NCBI GenBank assembly: GCA_037178625.1
Contig: CM074146.1
Coordinates: 248,001-312,000, forward strand
Length of the DNA: 64,000 nt
From: Skeletonema tropicum
Taxonomy: Eukaryota > Bacillariophyta > Thalassiosirophyceae > Thalassiosirales > Thalassiosiraceae
Direction of reading: 5' to 3'
Of this stretch, positions 53,617 to 63,926 are shown piece by piece. A program made the position numbers and the translations under genes. The notes under the pieces were generated by a model. It made no database searches and was not told where the DNA came from. It saw only the letters and a list, made by a program, of their open reading frames with translations. Each line of letters starts with the position of its first letter. The first letter of the stretch is position 1.

Positions 53617-55308
53617 GTGGTATCACTTTCATGTTGTAGTTGTATACTGAAGTGAGATACATTACTTGATGAGTATAAGAGATTGACTAGTCGTCTTCTA
53701 CGTTGTCTTTGTACGCAAGAGAGTGCTTGTGATATGTGATAATATGATTATGTAACTTGTAAATAACAAATTATCTACTGAAACCTACTGAGATTATTAA
53801 GTTCATTATCCTCTGATTGTTAGGAGCAGGTAACACCATCCTGGCACTGGCATTCTGCCGTACTCCTGAAGACGAAGAGTCTAACCAATACATCCACTAC
53901 ATAAGTAGCGACTGGTTGATGAGATCTATGTATTTTTTCTCTTTGTCATGAAGGAATCCGGAGGCCATCCAGACGTGCTCAATTATGATACTTCAATTAT
54001 TATTTCTCTACCAATCAATCTCTACTTAAGTACTTTTAGGTACTTCTACAAATTGATGAGGCCTTTCCTTGATAAGTATCACTTTCAATTCTCTTTTTTG
54101 TCTTTCGATACCGTTCGGCTGGATGACCCGACCCTATTTATCTTTGATGGTACTCAAAAGGGTCATAACTTAGGGTAGGTCGTGGGTCATAATTCTTCTT
54201 GTTCTCTGCTCTCTGCATTTCTTTTGAAGATTTACAACATTGTACTTAGATCACGGAGACCCTAAGATTGAATGATGTGATGTCCAAACTTGATCGCGCA
54301 TTCCGCAAATTGACACCCTAAAGTATCTGTGTACCGCTCAGTATCAAATTCAAAGAAGTATTAGGGCGGTCATAAAATACAGTAAATTGTAACTGCCATG
54401 AACGACATCCAGATCCAGCCCTGTCTCTTGCATAAACATAATCTGTCGTTCAGGGTTCCGGGTTAAGTTGCTGCGCGCGCTATCCATCTGCCTACTTATG
54501 TGCAAACTCTGTGATTTGCATCTAGGAACATTAGTTTGAGTTTGAGGTGACCAGTCCCAACCTCTGCCGAGCAAGCGTTGGAATAAAAGTCTTGCAACAT
54601 GGACATAATCTTTTCTATCGGTGAACTACCAATAGGATCTCTTCAGTTCGCCAAAGATTACCCCTTTCATTGTGTTCTTCTGGCAGTCTATCGAGCAGAA
54701 GATGGCAGTAGGTAGAGGCGTAGATTCACCCGTCTTGCTGTCTGGTAATCCTTTCGGCAGTAAAAGACCGTACGTTGTACCTAAGCAGGTCCAGATTATT
54801 CATGTAGATATCTAATCTGATTAATTTTGTATTTATTTATTTATTTATTGCGTAGATTCATTGTGGCTTTTGGGATGTCTTAGCTGAGACAATACCTTCT
54901 GTTTCTGGTTCTGGCGAAATGGATATGACTAAGTCAAAAGAAGATTCCTTTCTCACAGGTTCTTCAACTTAAACTTTCCAACAAAGGATTCCAAAGTCGT
55001 TGATGTCTTGCTTAAGGTCGTAAAAGCGCCTTAGGCGGCCGAGCCATAGGAAAGACAAGTAGGTCGTCGACGAAACGTGCAGGTATTGAATCTCATCCGA
55101 ATAGCCAGGGAGGAGAGTCTAATTTTCTCGTGCCAACCGTAGTAAAGACCAGCGTACATGACTGTGACTGCGTCTGATTTCAGTAGTTTCAGTAGCGTAT
55201 CAATTTGTTGTTTATATTACACAAGAATCTAATGTATCGCGCACAAAGGCACTCTCTTGCTTACAAACTCTCACTTCAGTATGACTACAACATGAATAGT
55301 GATGCCAC
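53617..55308. other. Intergenic, with a (TTTA)n run
   Basis: Between two family members in tail-to-tail orientation. No gene seen. A TTTATTTATTTATTTATTG run lies near 54831-54850. Confidence 0.5.
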
Positions 55309-55818
55309 TCAGGCTGCTTTGGCAGCCCTGGGAGCTCTGATGTTTGCATACAACTTGGATATTGAATAAAGGAAACGATCCTCGTTCATTGCTTTCGCCG
55401 TCTCTTCTTCATTGCCGATGATTGATTCATCGGAATCGGAAAGAAGTAACTCCTCCATAAACATGGATGGGTGCAGCTCGAAGGAGATCCTTGTCTTTCT
55501 TGTTGTGACTTGCGCTTGCGCTTGCGCAGGCGCAGGCGCAGGCGTAGACGTAGGCGTAGACGTAGGCGTAGACCTCTGATCTGCTCCAACACTGCCGCCG
55601 CTGAGTCTCCTGATTCGAACCTCATCATCGGAGTAGAAAAGAAAAGCGTCCACTTTATCAGCTTGTTCCTCCTTGCCGATGCCAGCTGCCTGGAGGAGAC
55701 TGGTGTTCTCATTGCGAAACGTTGGCACTGTCACTGTCACATTCACTGTGAAGTCTCGCTCTTGTTCTCGGGGCCGGGGCCGGGGCCGGGGCCGGGGCGA
55801 CTCTTGTAACTGGTTCAT
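55309..55818 (-). CDS. Short acidic protein, four-copy family member 2
   Basis: A 169-residue protein on the minus strand, started at the conserved CACAATGAACCA ATG (55818). Same blocks as member 1: VPTFRNENTSLLQAAGIG, KVDAFLFYSDDEVRIRRLSGG and TRKTRISFELHPSMFMEELL, with C-terminus APRAAKAA. It is longer for two reasons, both tandem hexanucleotide expansions: an N-terminal RPRPRPRPR run (CGGGGC units) and a linker of STPTSTPTSTPAPAPAQAQA type (GGCGTAGACGTA and GCAGGC units). The stop is slightly later than in member 1. Function unknown. Confidence 0.65.
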   Translation of the reverse strand: MNQLQESPRPRPRPRPREQERDFTVNVTVTVPTFRNENTSLLQAAGIGKEEQADKVDAFLFYSDDEVRIRRLSGGSVGADQRSTPTSTPTSTPAPAPAQAQAQVTTRKTRISFELHPSMFMEELLLSDSDESIIGNEEETAKAMNEDRFLYSISKLYANIRAPRAAKAA

Positions 55819-56639
55819 TGTGGAAGAATATCTCTTGAGGTTGAGGTTCAAAACTCGGTGCGATTGATAAGCAGCAGATGTGACTGTGACTGATAGATAA
55901 CAGCAATCAAAATCAAGTGGAATTGATTGATTATTTATGACGCTGATGCTGATGCTTGCTGTGGTAGGGTGAAATGATTCTGAGAGCGCCGGGACTTACT
56001 TAGTTAGAAGCAAGCAATAATGCAATAAATGGTCTCGAGTAAGTTGAAGATTACTCGTGAACTTGCACTCAAGCAAAGTTTCCCTGACAGATTTGTTGCC
56101 TGAGGATGAGAACGCAAAAGGTTTCGAGTTTTGAACTGAGAAGGACGTCAACTATGTCCGTCGACTTTGTCTGCCTCCCTCTTTCAAATCAGAGGCGAGG
56201 AGGCAAGTGCATATTTACCTGGGGACGATGCAGAGTAAAGTAAGTATCTGTCTATCGAAGTATGCATTGTCTTGAAGTGTGATTGGAATACGATTACATC
56301 ACTTTCAAAGACTGGTGTCAAATAAAGCTGCATGAAGAAATGATGACATACCATAAGCAATCGGCGAGCTGCTAATGTTGCATACCAGCGTTGTCTCTAA
56401 GTGTGATCAGAATACGATTACACGTACTTGAAGTAGGTAGGAGGTGTCATGGCGGTGTAATTTTTGCAAAAGGTGGTTCAGTTGCAAGCGAAAACATCTG
56501 ACGTACAAGCACATACTGAATTCCTACGTTGTATTGATTTGCCTCATTCTCTGGGTTCAAGAAAGTAATAAGCGGGGTTCCAGACGCTCACCCGCCCCGT
56601 ACGTAGAACTCTGGTACAAAATCCACGTAAAAAAAAATC
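55819..56639. other. Upstream region of family member 2 and a diverged duplicate
   Basis: Nearest the gene is the shared family leader. From about 56260 there is a block (CATTGTCTTGAAGTGTGATTGG ... CAAAAGGTGGTTCAGTTGCAAGC) that recurs at 61410-61660 downstream of member 3. Confidence 0.6.
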
Positions 56640-57123
56640 GACGAAACGTGACGCGCCCCCTTCCCGCCAATTTTTTTATTAGTGAAATGCTCTAGCTTTG
56701 GGTCCGAGCGGCCAAAATCGAGATTGAAAGAGTTGATGTACCGGCTTTAAAGGTACTACCATCCTTTTGTCGACCGTAATGGGGGTTCTGTACATATGTT
56801 GGTTGGCCGATAATTCCAACTCTCTGCTGAGAAATGCATGTGAGAGTACACTAGCTTTTTGCTAGACAAATTTGGCCGGCCATCAGCCATCATGACTAGC
56901 ATGAAGCTAGAGGGTACCTTCAAATGCATAGCTCGACGAAAATATACGCTTTCATCACCTACCCAGCACAGTATATACTCACATAATAGTCACCTAAAGG
57001 ATAGTATCTCGGGAATAGCATGTAAACCACTTCCCTGAAACTTAATTTTGGCCGCTCGGACCCAAAGCTAGAGCATTTTACTAATAAAAAAATTGGCGGG
57101 AAGAGGGCGCGTCACGTTTCGTC
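56640..57123. mobile_element. Foldback element, family core 2 with different arms
   Basis: Arms of about 80 bp (GACGAAACGTGACGCGCC ... GGGTCCGAGCGGCCAAAAT) at 56640-56718 are inverted at 57041-57123. The core is the same sequence, in reverse orientation, as that of 46181-46687, while the arms are unrelated to the CTGCTACTGCGG arms of that copy. No coding. Confidence 0.75.
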
Positions 57124-57214
57124 AAGGTTTTGAATTCCTACAAATTTGGTTGAATTCCTACGGTGAGCAGTTTCTACGTGACTTTTGTACCAGTGGAACC
57201 TCTCTTATAGGACA

Positions 57215-58867
57215 TGGGTTCCCTCCTGGGGCCACTAATTAGCGGAAAAACCACTAATTAGTGGTCAGTTTACGTACTCCTACGACACACTTATAATCAC
57301 TCAAACGTTATCAAATTCAGGTGGCACCCTCTTCAATGTCTTGACAAGGCGTACACCTATTATATCACGTGTTCCCTGGAGAGGGCCCAACCTATTAACG
57401 TTCAAACACTAGCCTACTGACAAATTTGGCGAACAGCCGACGAGTTTTTTTCGGAAGTTTTGCAACTTCAACTTGGGGGTACGTAGGAATTGATATCAAA
57501 AATGTTGCCACCCGTAGAACTCACATTTCATCACACCATCACCATGGCGAAAGAGGCCCGGCATACGAGCCGTCGTATCTGCATTTAGTAGATGCTTTTA
57601 CCCATCAGAAAGCATACCACAACAGTCACAATATGAGTGGCTAACCAGGTGGTCGAAGAAGAGCATCGAGATGGCCTGGATCCTACAACAATCATGCACA
57701 AACTTCACCGGCAACCGGATGATGTCCCAACCACCATGCAAAGTTATTTGCAGTCGACATACGACGGTATTCTACTCGAAAACAACGATCCCTACCCAAA
57801 GCGGCCAACCTATCTACAGATGGGGACATGGAAAGCGGCCCATCTACCCAAGAGAGTTCGTTTTGGTTAGCATCTCACATGAATTGAAGCGACGGGGATG
57901 CGATGATGACGATTTATCGACACAAATATAATGGCAATATTCAATAATTATTCGACAAATCAACCGCTTTAAATGGAATAAAAACAAAGACAGCATCATA
58001 TGATATTAATTATAGGAATATTGTTGGTGGAATGGTCCAAATTAATGACAGGGCGGCTGCAGGTGATGCCAGGTTGTGGTGTAGCGCATTTTTTCCAAAA
58101 AAAAATTGGCATCCATCAGCACCAAATCACCACTCTATGATGTATGTTTGGCCAATAAGTAATGCAAATCCGATGGTGATCTCTTGCACAGCGACCACAA
58201 CGACATTAATGTACACGACGATATCCTTTGATTGGCTGTTATCTCCGCTAAACCTGCGCCTACACCTCATTTCAGCAGAATTTGCGCTAATTTGCGCCCT
58301 TCTCGTGTCAAGATATCGCATACTAGAGTTGAGAATTCTCCACCCAAACGTGATTTTCGTCGTCAATCAGCCAAGTAAATGTTAGAACAACATCATATGC
58401 AGTGCAGGAAAGCTTCCTGCTCTCCTATTCGCCCCAACAGGCGAGCTAGACGGTCAAGCCCGTGCTTGAATTCAAGCCAGATTTTACAAAATGTCGGCAG
58501 AAGGTTGGCACACAGTACATCAAGGATAGGCGTGCCACATGCCGCATAGAGGTCAAAACCTACTCCACATATCATAAGAAGGTTCCCATGTGCACTGTTT
58601 GTTGGGGGAAGCATAAACAATTACACAACAACACATAATTCTCGACCACTAATTAGTGGTCACTAAAATAGCGATTTTATGGTGTGTATATAGCTATCTC
58701 TACTTCTATTTGGGCGTTTTCATTGCGGATTTTTGGGCTTGGACTCTGTTGTAGAGGTCTTTGGTGGTGTATTCCTTGAATGTTAGGGTTTGGGAGGTGT
58801 TAGAATGTCCTCTAACTACCCCCTACGTATGACCACTAATTAGTGGTTTTGGCCAGGAGGGAACCCA
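57215..58867. mobile_element. 1.65 kb TIR element with CCACTAATTAGTGG palindromes
   Basis: TGGGTTCCCTCCTGG at 57215 is inverted at the right end (58853-58867), and GACA flanks both sides (57211-57214 and 58868-58871). CCACTAATTAGTGG occurs at 57251-57264, 58646-58659 and 58833-58846, plus one variant at 57232-57245, so the palindromes cluster at the termini. Two short interior frames (57426-57644 and 57637-57870) overlap by a few bases, have weak coding character and might be a decayed transposase; neither is recognised. Confidence 0.65.
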
Positions 58868-58879
58868 GACACATTTAGT

Positions 58880-59335
58880 GCTTCTATTGTGCATTCACAC
58901 GTGATTTTACAGATTGAAGTCACCAGACCTCTTCTATGCATTCATGTGGACGACATATCAACTCCAACCTCGGGTATGTCATCTGTAGCTCGTATGACAC
59001 CACGGCCAAATCAATAAATGCCTCATCAGAACACATTGAGTGCTTCTATTGTGTGATATATCAGTGATGTAAGAGGTTTTAATAATCAGGCCTCATCTAT
59101 GCATCCATGTGGACGACATATCAACTCCAACCTCGGGTATGTCATCTGTAGCTCATATCAATATGCTACTCAATCTTTGTCAAGCCCACTGCCCTCTTCA
59201 AAACACATATTTTGACTATATTGTGTGATGTATTTGTGCTTGTGAACGTTTTAGTCAGCAAACCTCTTCTATGCATGCATATAGACAACATATCAACTCT
59301 AACCTCGGATATGCCATCTGTAGTGTACACAGCAA
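58880..59335. repeat. Satellite-like array 1, three units of about 163-172 bp
   Basis: The core CCTCTTCTATGCATTCATG...ACATATCAACTC..ACCTCGG.TATG.CATCTGTAG starts at 58928, 59091 and 59263. Spacing is 163 and 172 bp. Units are diverged outside the core. Confidence 0.8.
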
Positions 59336-59399
59336 CCTTATAATGATCGATTTGGGCAACGTGTTAGCTCAGTGTTTTGACACCATTTTATGCGTCTAG

Positions 59400-59905
59400 C
59401 ATCGTCAATTCAAGCAATATCCGCTACTAGTGGTGCATCATAGTTGGCAACGATAGTATGAAAGGACATATACACGGCTCATGGTAACTGCACTTGTAGC
59501 GACGATGTTACAGTCTCGTATGCGACTTGATGAAGGCCAATTGAGCGTATAGCTAGCTGTTTGCGACACATTTATGTGTGTAGCGACGTGAATATGAGCC
59601 TGAGCCGCTGCTAGTGGTTCATTATAGTTGGCAGCGATAGTATAGAAGGAAATGTATACGGCTCATGAAGACTACACTTGTAGCGGAGATGTTACAGTCT
59701 CGTATGCGACTCGATGAATGCCAATCGAGCGTAGATCTAGCTCCGTCTTTCACCATTACAATGTCTGTAGCGACGTGGATATGAGCCTGAGCCGCTGCTA
59801 GCGGTTCATTATAGTTGGCAGCGATAGTATAGAAGGAAATGTATACGGCTCATGAGGACTACACTTGTAGCGGCGATGCTGCAGTCTCTACGCGATACGA
59901 CTTGA
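59400..59905. repeat. Satellite-like array 2, three units of about 184-187 bp
   Basis: Cores beginning CCGCT(A/G)CTAG(T/C)GGT at 59421, 59605 and 59792 are followed by TAGTTGGCA(A/G)CGATAGTAT, ACGGCTCATG and CACTTGTAGCG. The last two units are closest. Unrelated in sequence to array 1 directly upstream. Confidence 0.85.
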
Positions 59906-60400
59906 TGAAGCCACAGTAAATGCAGTCACGGATCAACCCGTGACTGACTGACAGTTTCTAGCGGGAAAGAGGTTGGTAAGGCCCTTTGAGTACAATACCG
60001 CTGTTCACAATACGGGGAGTGAGCTGCTAATCCATCCAGTGCAAGGACCTAGAAGAGGAGGGCACTCAGCATCGACTAGCTAGAATAAGTAGTAGTTACA
60101 CCAACTTCAAAAACTCGAAACCTTTTGAGTTCTCAGGCAGCATGACTGAAATTTCCTTGCAAGTTCACGAGTAATCTTCAACTTACTTGAGACCATTTAT
60201 TTGTTGAATTATTGCTTGCTTCTAACTAACTAACTTCCGGGGCTCTCAGAATCATTTCACCCTACCACAGCAAGCACAAATCAAGAATCATTCAATTTCA
60301 ATTTCACTTGATTGTGTTATCTATCAGTCACAGTCACATCTACTGCTTATTGTCATTATCAATCGCACCGAGCCTCAACCTCAAGAGATATTCTTTCACA

Positions 60401-60854
60401 ATGAACCATTTACAAGAGTCGCCCCGACCCCGGCCCCGAGAACAAGAGCGAGACTTCACAGTGACAGTGCCAACGTTTCGCAATGAGAACACCAGTCTCC
60501 TCCAGGCAGCTGGCATCGGCAAGAAGGAACAAGAACAAGCTGATAAAGTGGGACGCCTTTCTTTTCTACTCCGATGATGAGGTTCGAATCAGGAGACTCA
60601 GACTCAGCGGCGGCAGTGTTGGAGCAGAGCAGAGGTCTACGTCTACGCTTACGCCAGCGCAAGCGCAAGTCAGAACAAGAAAGACAAGGATCTCCTTCGA
60701 GCTGCACCCTTCCGTGTTTATGGAGGAGTTACTTCTTTCCGATCAATCATTCAGTTTCAATGAGGAAGAGACGGCGAAAGTAATGAACGAGGATCATTAC
60801 CTATATTCAATGTCCAAGTTGTATGCAAACATCAGAGCTCCCAGGGCTGCCTGA
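60401..60854 (+). pseudogene. Short acidic protein family, member 3, frameshifted
   Basis: Same start context (ATG 60401) and N-terminal block with an RPRPR run. Near 60550-60552 this copy reads GTGGGACGCC where the others have GTGGACGC. The extra G shifts the frame after KVG and would end the protein at 60577. The rest, in the second frame, is the normal continuation (DAFLFYSDDEVRIRR ... LYANIRAPRAA, stop at 60854). It also has an RLRL duplication and a STSTLTPAQAQ linker. Either a true one-base pseudogene or a sequencing/assembly error at a G run. Confidence 0.65.
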
Positions 60855-62019
60855 GTGGCATCACTGTTCATATGTTGTAGTCATACTGAGCTGGGAGTAT
60901 TACTTGTTGATATAATGAGATTGACTAGTCATCTTTTACTGTGTCTTCTTATGCAAGAGAGTGCTTGTGTTTGCGCGACCAAGGAGGTATTCCATCAGGG
61001 GGCCTCGGACTAAACAGACCAGGCGCCACAGCTATCCTCTACTTCGTCCTCACCATCTATGGCTATGGGCTTGGTAAGTAGGCATCCATTTTCATGTAAT
61101 GCAGAAGCAGACGCTCCAAACTACCAACTTCCTTCTTCCATTAGCTCCTTATATAACCTTGCCTCCACCTCCAACCCATCATCTCCCAGCTCCAGCGATG
61201 TACAGAACGCCGACGAGAGTTCTGTCCAGCCCATCAGTGGCATCATGTTCTGCCAATTTCACGCTTATCTACTTTACCTTCACGTCATGGTAATAGGAAT
61301 AGGAAACAAGGAGTCAATATTATGCAACCAAACTTCACAGGAGGAACGAGGATTCTCAGTTGGTGATAAGAAGTTATGCTGCTAATGAGCTAAATATATC
61401 ATTGCCATACCATTGTCTTGAAGTGTGATTGGAATACTATTGCATCGCTCACAACGACTGATACTGATGTCAAAAATTAAAGCTGCATGAAGAAGAGACG
61501 ACGTAAGCGTAAGCAACCTATCAAAGGAGGACTCTAGTTTCTCATTATTGCATGCAGCATTGTCTTGAAGTTGATACTTAATAGGAGGTGTCATGGCGGC
61601 GCGGCGATGTGGTGTGTTTTTTGCAAAAGGTGGTTCAGTTGCAAGCAAAAACATCTGACGGAAAAACACCTTTACATACCTTATTCTCTGGGTTCAGACG
61701 TAAGTATATCCAAGCTTCGGTAGAAGATTAGAGCTGTAGTATCTTTTGATTATGGTGGTGATGGATAGAGGGAGGTGGGCTCAAATTTTGCTGCGGTGTT
61801 TCTCCTCCTCCTCCTCCTCCTCCTCCTCCTCCTCCTCCTCCTTCGTCAGATAATTTTTGAATTTGGGAGTCCGTCTCTACTGGAGTTTCGAGCCGAAGCT
61901 TGCTGCTGCCGCACACAATATCTAAATAATGAGAGGAGCTAAGTCGTTCGTTCTGTCGTTCTGTCGGTCGGTCGGTCGTTCTGTCGTTCTGTCCGGGCCC
62001 TTTGGCGTGTCCTTTGGCC
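60855..62019. other. Downstream of family member 3; diverged duplicate and (CTC)n
   Basis: 61410-61660 matches 56260-56510 imperfectly. A (CTC)n run of about 40 bases lies at 61803-61841. Open frames here (for example 61059-61385) have no coding support. Confidence 0.5.
61803..61841. repeat. (CTC)n microsatellite
   Basis: About 13 CTC units, uninterrupted. Confidence 0.9.
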
Positions 62020-62310
62020 TTCACGGGCATTTTCGATCGACTCTTTCTTTGATTGGCTTGATTTGACCCCTTGCCCCCCCCCCCGTTTTTAGAGTTTTCG
62101 ATTGACTCTTTCTTTGATTGCCTTAGATTTGAATGTTCAGGGGGGGACACCCCCCCTTGCCCCCCCGTGTTTAGAATTTTCGATTGACTCTTTCTTTGAT
62201 TGGCTTAGATTTGATTGTTCAGGGGGGACACCCCCCTTGCCCCCCCGTGTTTAGAATTTTCGATTGACTCTTTCTTTGATTGGCTTAGATTTGATTGTTC
62301 AGGGGGGGAC
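62020..62310. repeat. Minisatellite, about 80-bp units with C/G homopolymer runs
   Basis: Units contain TTTTCGATTGACTCTTTCTTTG, TTAGATTTGA.TGTTCAGGGGGG and ACACCCCCCTTGCCCCCC. Unit starts are near 62031 (partial), 62085, 62167 and 62247 (spacing 82 and 80). The G6-7 and C6-12 runs could form quadruplex or hairpin structures. Confidence 0.85.
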
Positions 62311-62484
62311 ACACGGAAGAGGCAAATGGACCTACTCTTCAAGATTTGATCAATCCCCGACCATGGTGGGCACATGTTATGTAATTAATGCAATCTAAAC
62401 AGCAAAGAAAATCTCTTTATTCGCCTCTTATCTGCTAGCTTCGTAACACGATCCCCCCCTACGAACAACAACATTACTGACATC

Positions 62485-63096
62485 TCAACCCCCCGCTTTC
62501 TCCTCCCCTGCATTGCAACTAAGGTATGGGTTGTGTGACAAACACTCTTTCAACACAGGCACTGTCGCATAAGTGCGAACAGGAAACTTGGTATTGTCAT
62601 GCACAACAGCAATACGAAGAAGCCTCTCCTCAGCTCCTTGAGAATTGTATTTTTTCAATCTCAGCAGCTCCGCATCATTTTCAAAATCTGGAAAAAATAC
62701 TGAAATTTCTGCGCCCAAAATCTTAGACATGCAATCAAAGTCTAACTCCTCTGCAATCCTTTCGTTATTCTCCAGCTTCTCCACATATTCAATAAAACTC
62801 ATTGTGCCACCATGTTTCCCAACCCTAAATAATGAAGAACGTTCCAAATCCACAGCATTCTCCTTCTCATAATTAATTAATAATCCCTTCAACTCTTCTA
62901 TTGACATGTACGAACCGTACAACGCCAAATGATTCGATACAGCATTCAAAAATCCGTCTTGCCCGTAATTGATCCATAAAACCTCATGCCCATGCTCGAA
63001 CAGGGTCCGCAAGAACGGAACAGGAAGAGAAATTTTCTCCGAATTATCAACGAATTGCCTCCTCTCTTTCGTCACAACACCAGTTACAGAACTCAT
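62485..63096 (-). CDS. OTU-like fold protein, probable inactive cysteine protease homologue
   Basis: A 203-residue protein from the ATG at 63096; a TTG three codons upstream is rejected. The region GQDGFLNAVSNHLALYG (about residues 47-63) resembles the OTU deubiquitinase active-site segment D-G-x-C-L-F-x-A-V-S-x-x-L, but has Phe where the Cys would be. Later segments fit the fold: FIEYVEKLENNERIAEELDF, then MSKILGAEISVFFPD and RIAVVHDN, near where a catalytic His would be expected in OTUs. If the alignment is right the protein cannot be a cysteine protease and may act as a binding module. No signal peptide. Confidence in the fold is moderate and rests only on these motifs. Confidence 0.45.
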   Translation of the reverse strand: MSSVTGVVTKERRQFVDNSEKISLPVPFLRTLFEHGHEVLWINYGQDGFLNAVSNHLALYGSYMSIEELKGLLINYEKENAVDLERSSLFRVGKHGGTMSFIEYVEKLENNERIAEELDFDCMSKILGAEISVFFPDFENDAELLRLKKYNSQGAEERLLRIAVVHDNTKFPVRTYATVPVLKECLSHNPYLSCNAGEEKAGG

Positions 63097-63926
63097 CCTT
63101 TTCAAGCTTACTAATATTTCGTCACATCACTATCTACTAGGATAGTATTGCAAGTTTCATATATACCTTAGGGAAGCTGCCTCACTCTTTCAATGACGAA
63201 TCTGATATCACAACAAACACCCATCAAGATTCGGGGAAGAAGGAAGGAGACCCAAAAAACGAAATAAAATCAATTTTCAATTCGTACTATTTGAATACTG
63301 CTATGTATATAAGTAGACACAATCAATATCGTATAGTAGATAGCCGGTGCCTCCTCTCTTATTTAGAAAACCCGCGCAGCGGCTAGACGAGCGTCAGCGA
63401 GGCTAGTATTTATTTATGACCGCTGCTCTTTCATTGAGTACCGCTGTTCACGAAAGTACTCTGTTTCCAGTACCGTCAATTTTTTTTTGGTCAGATGCCC
63501 AAAGGCAGCTTTTGGCCCTACTCCTGCTTTAGTACCGCTTCATTACCGCTGTATCCAAATGCCATGTCTTTGATTGATCCATTGTATCGTCCTCAACGCA
63601 CAGTCTAGTCAGTCTCCTTTCATGTGTTTGAAACCCTTTGCATTCTCATTCTCAGGCAGCAAACTGTCAAAGGGACTGGCCAGGAAATACTCATGGCGAT
63701 TTTTTCGCTCTCAGCCGTTACGGGACTTTGACTCTCTTCAGTGCAAGTTGAAGAGTAATACTCGAGACCATTAATCATTATTTCACCCAACCAACCACTC
63801 CAAGCATCATAATAATCATTCAATTTCACTTGATTTGATTGCTGTTATCTATCAGTCACAGTCACATCTACTGCTTATCAATCGCACCGAGTTTTGAACC
63901 TCAACCTCAAGAGATATTCTTTCACA
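63097..63926. other. Intergenic; 5' flank of family member 4
   Basis: From about 63560 the sequence resembles the upstream regions of members 1-3 (CAACGCACAG, TTGCATTCTCATTCTCAGGCAGCAAA, GCAAGTTGAAGAGTAATACTCGAG). No other gene. Confidence 0.55.

Noticed and set aside
61728..62150. 140-codon minus-strand frame with a poly-Gly run
   Set aside because: Produced by (CTC)n and a low-complexity minisatellite.
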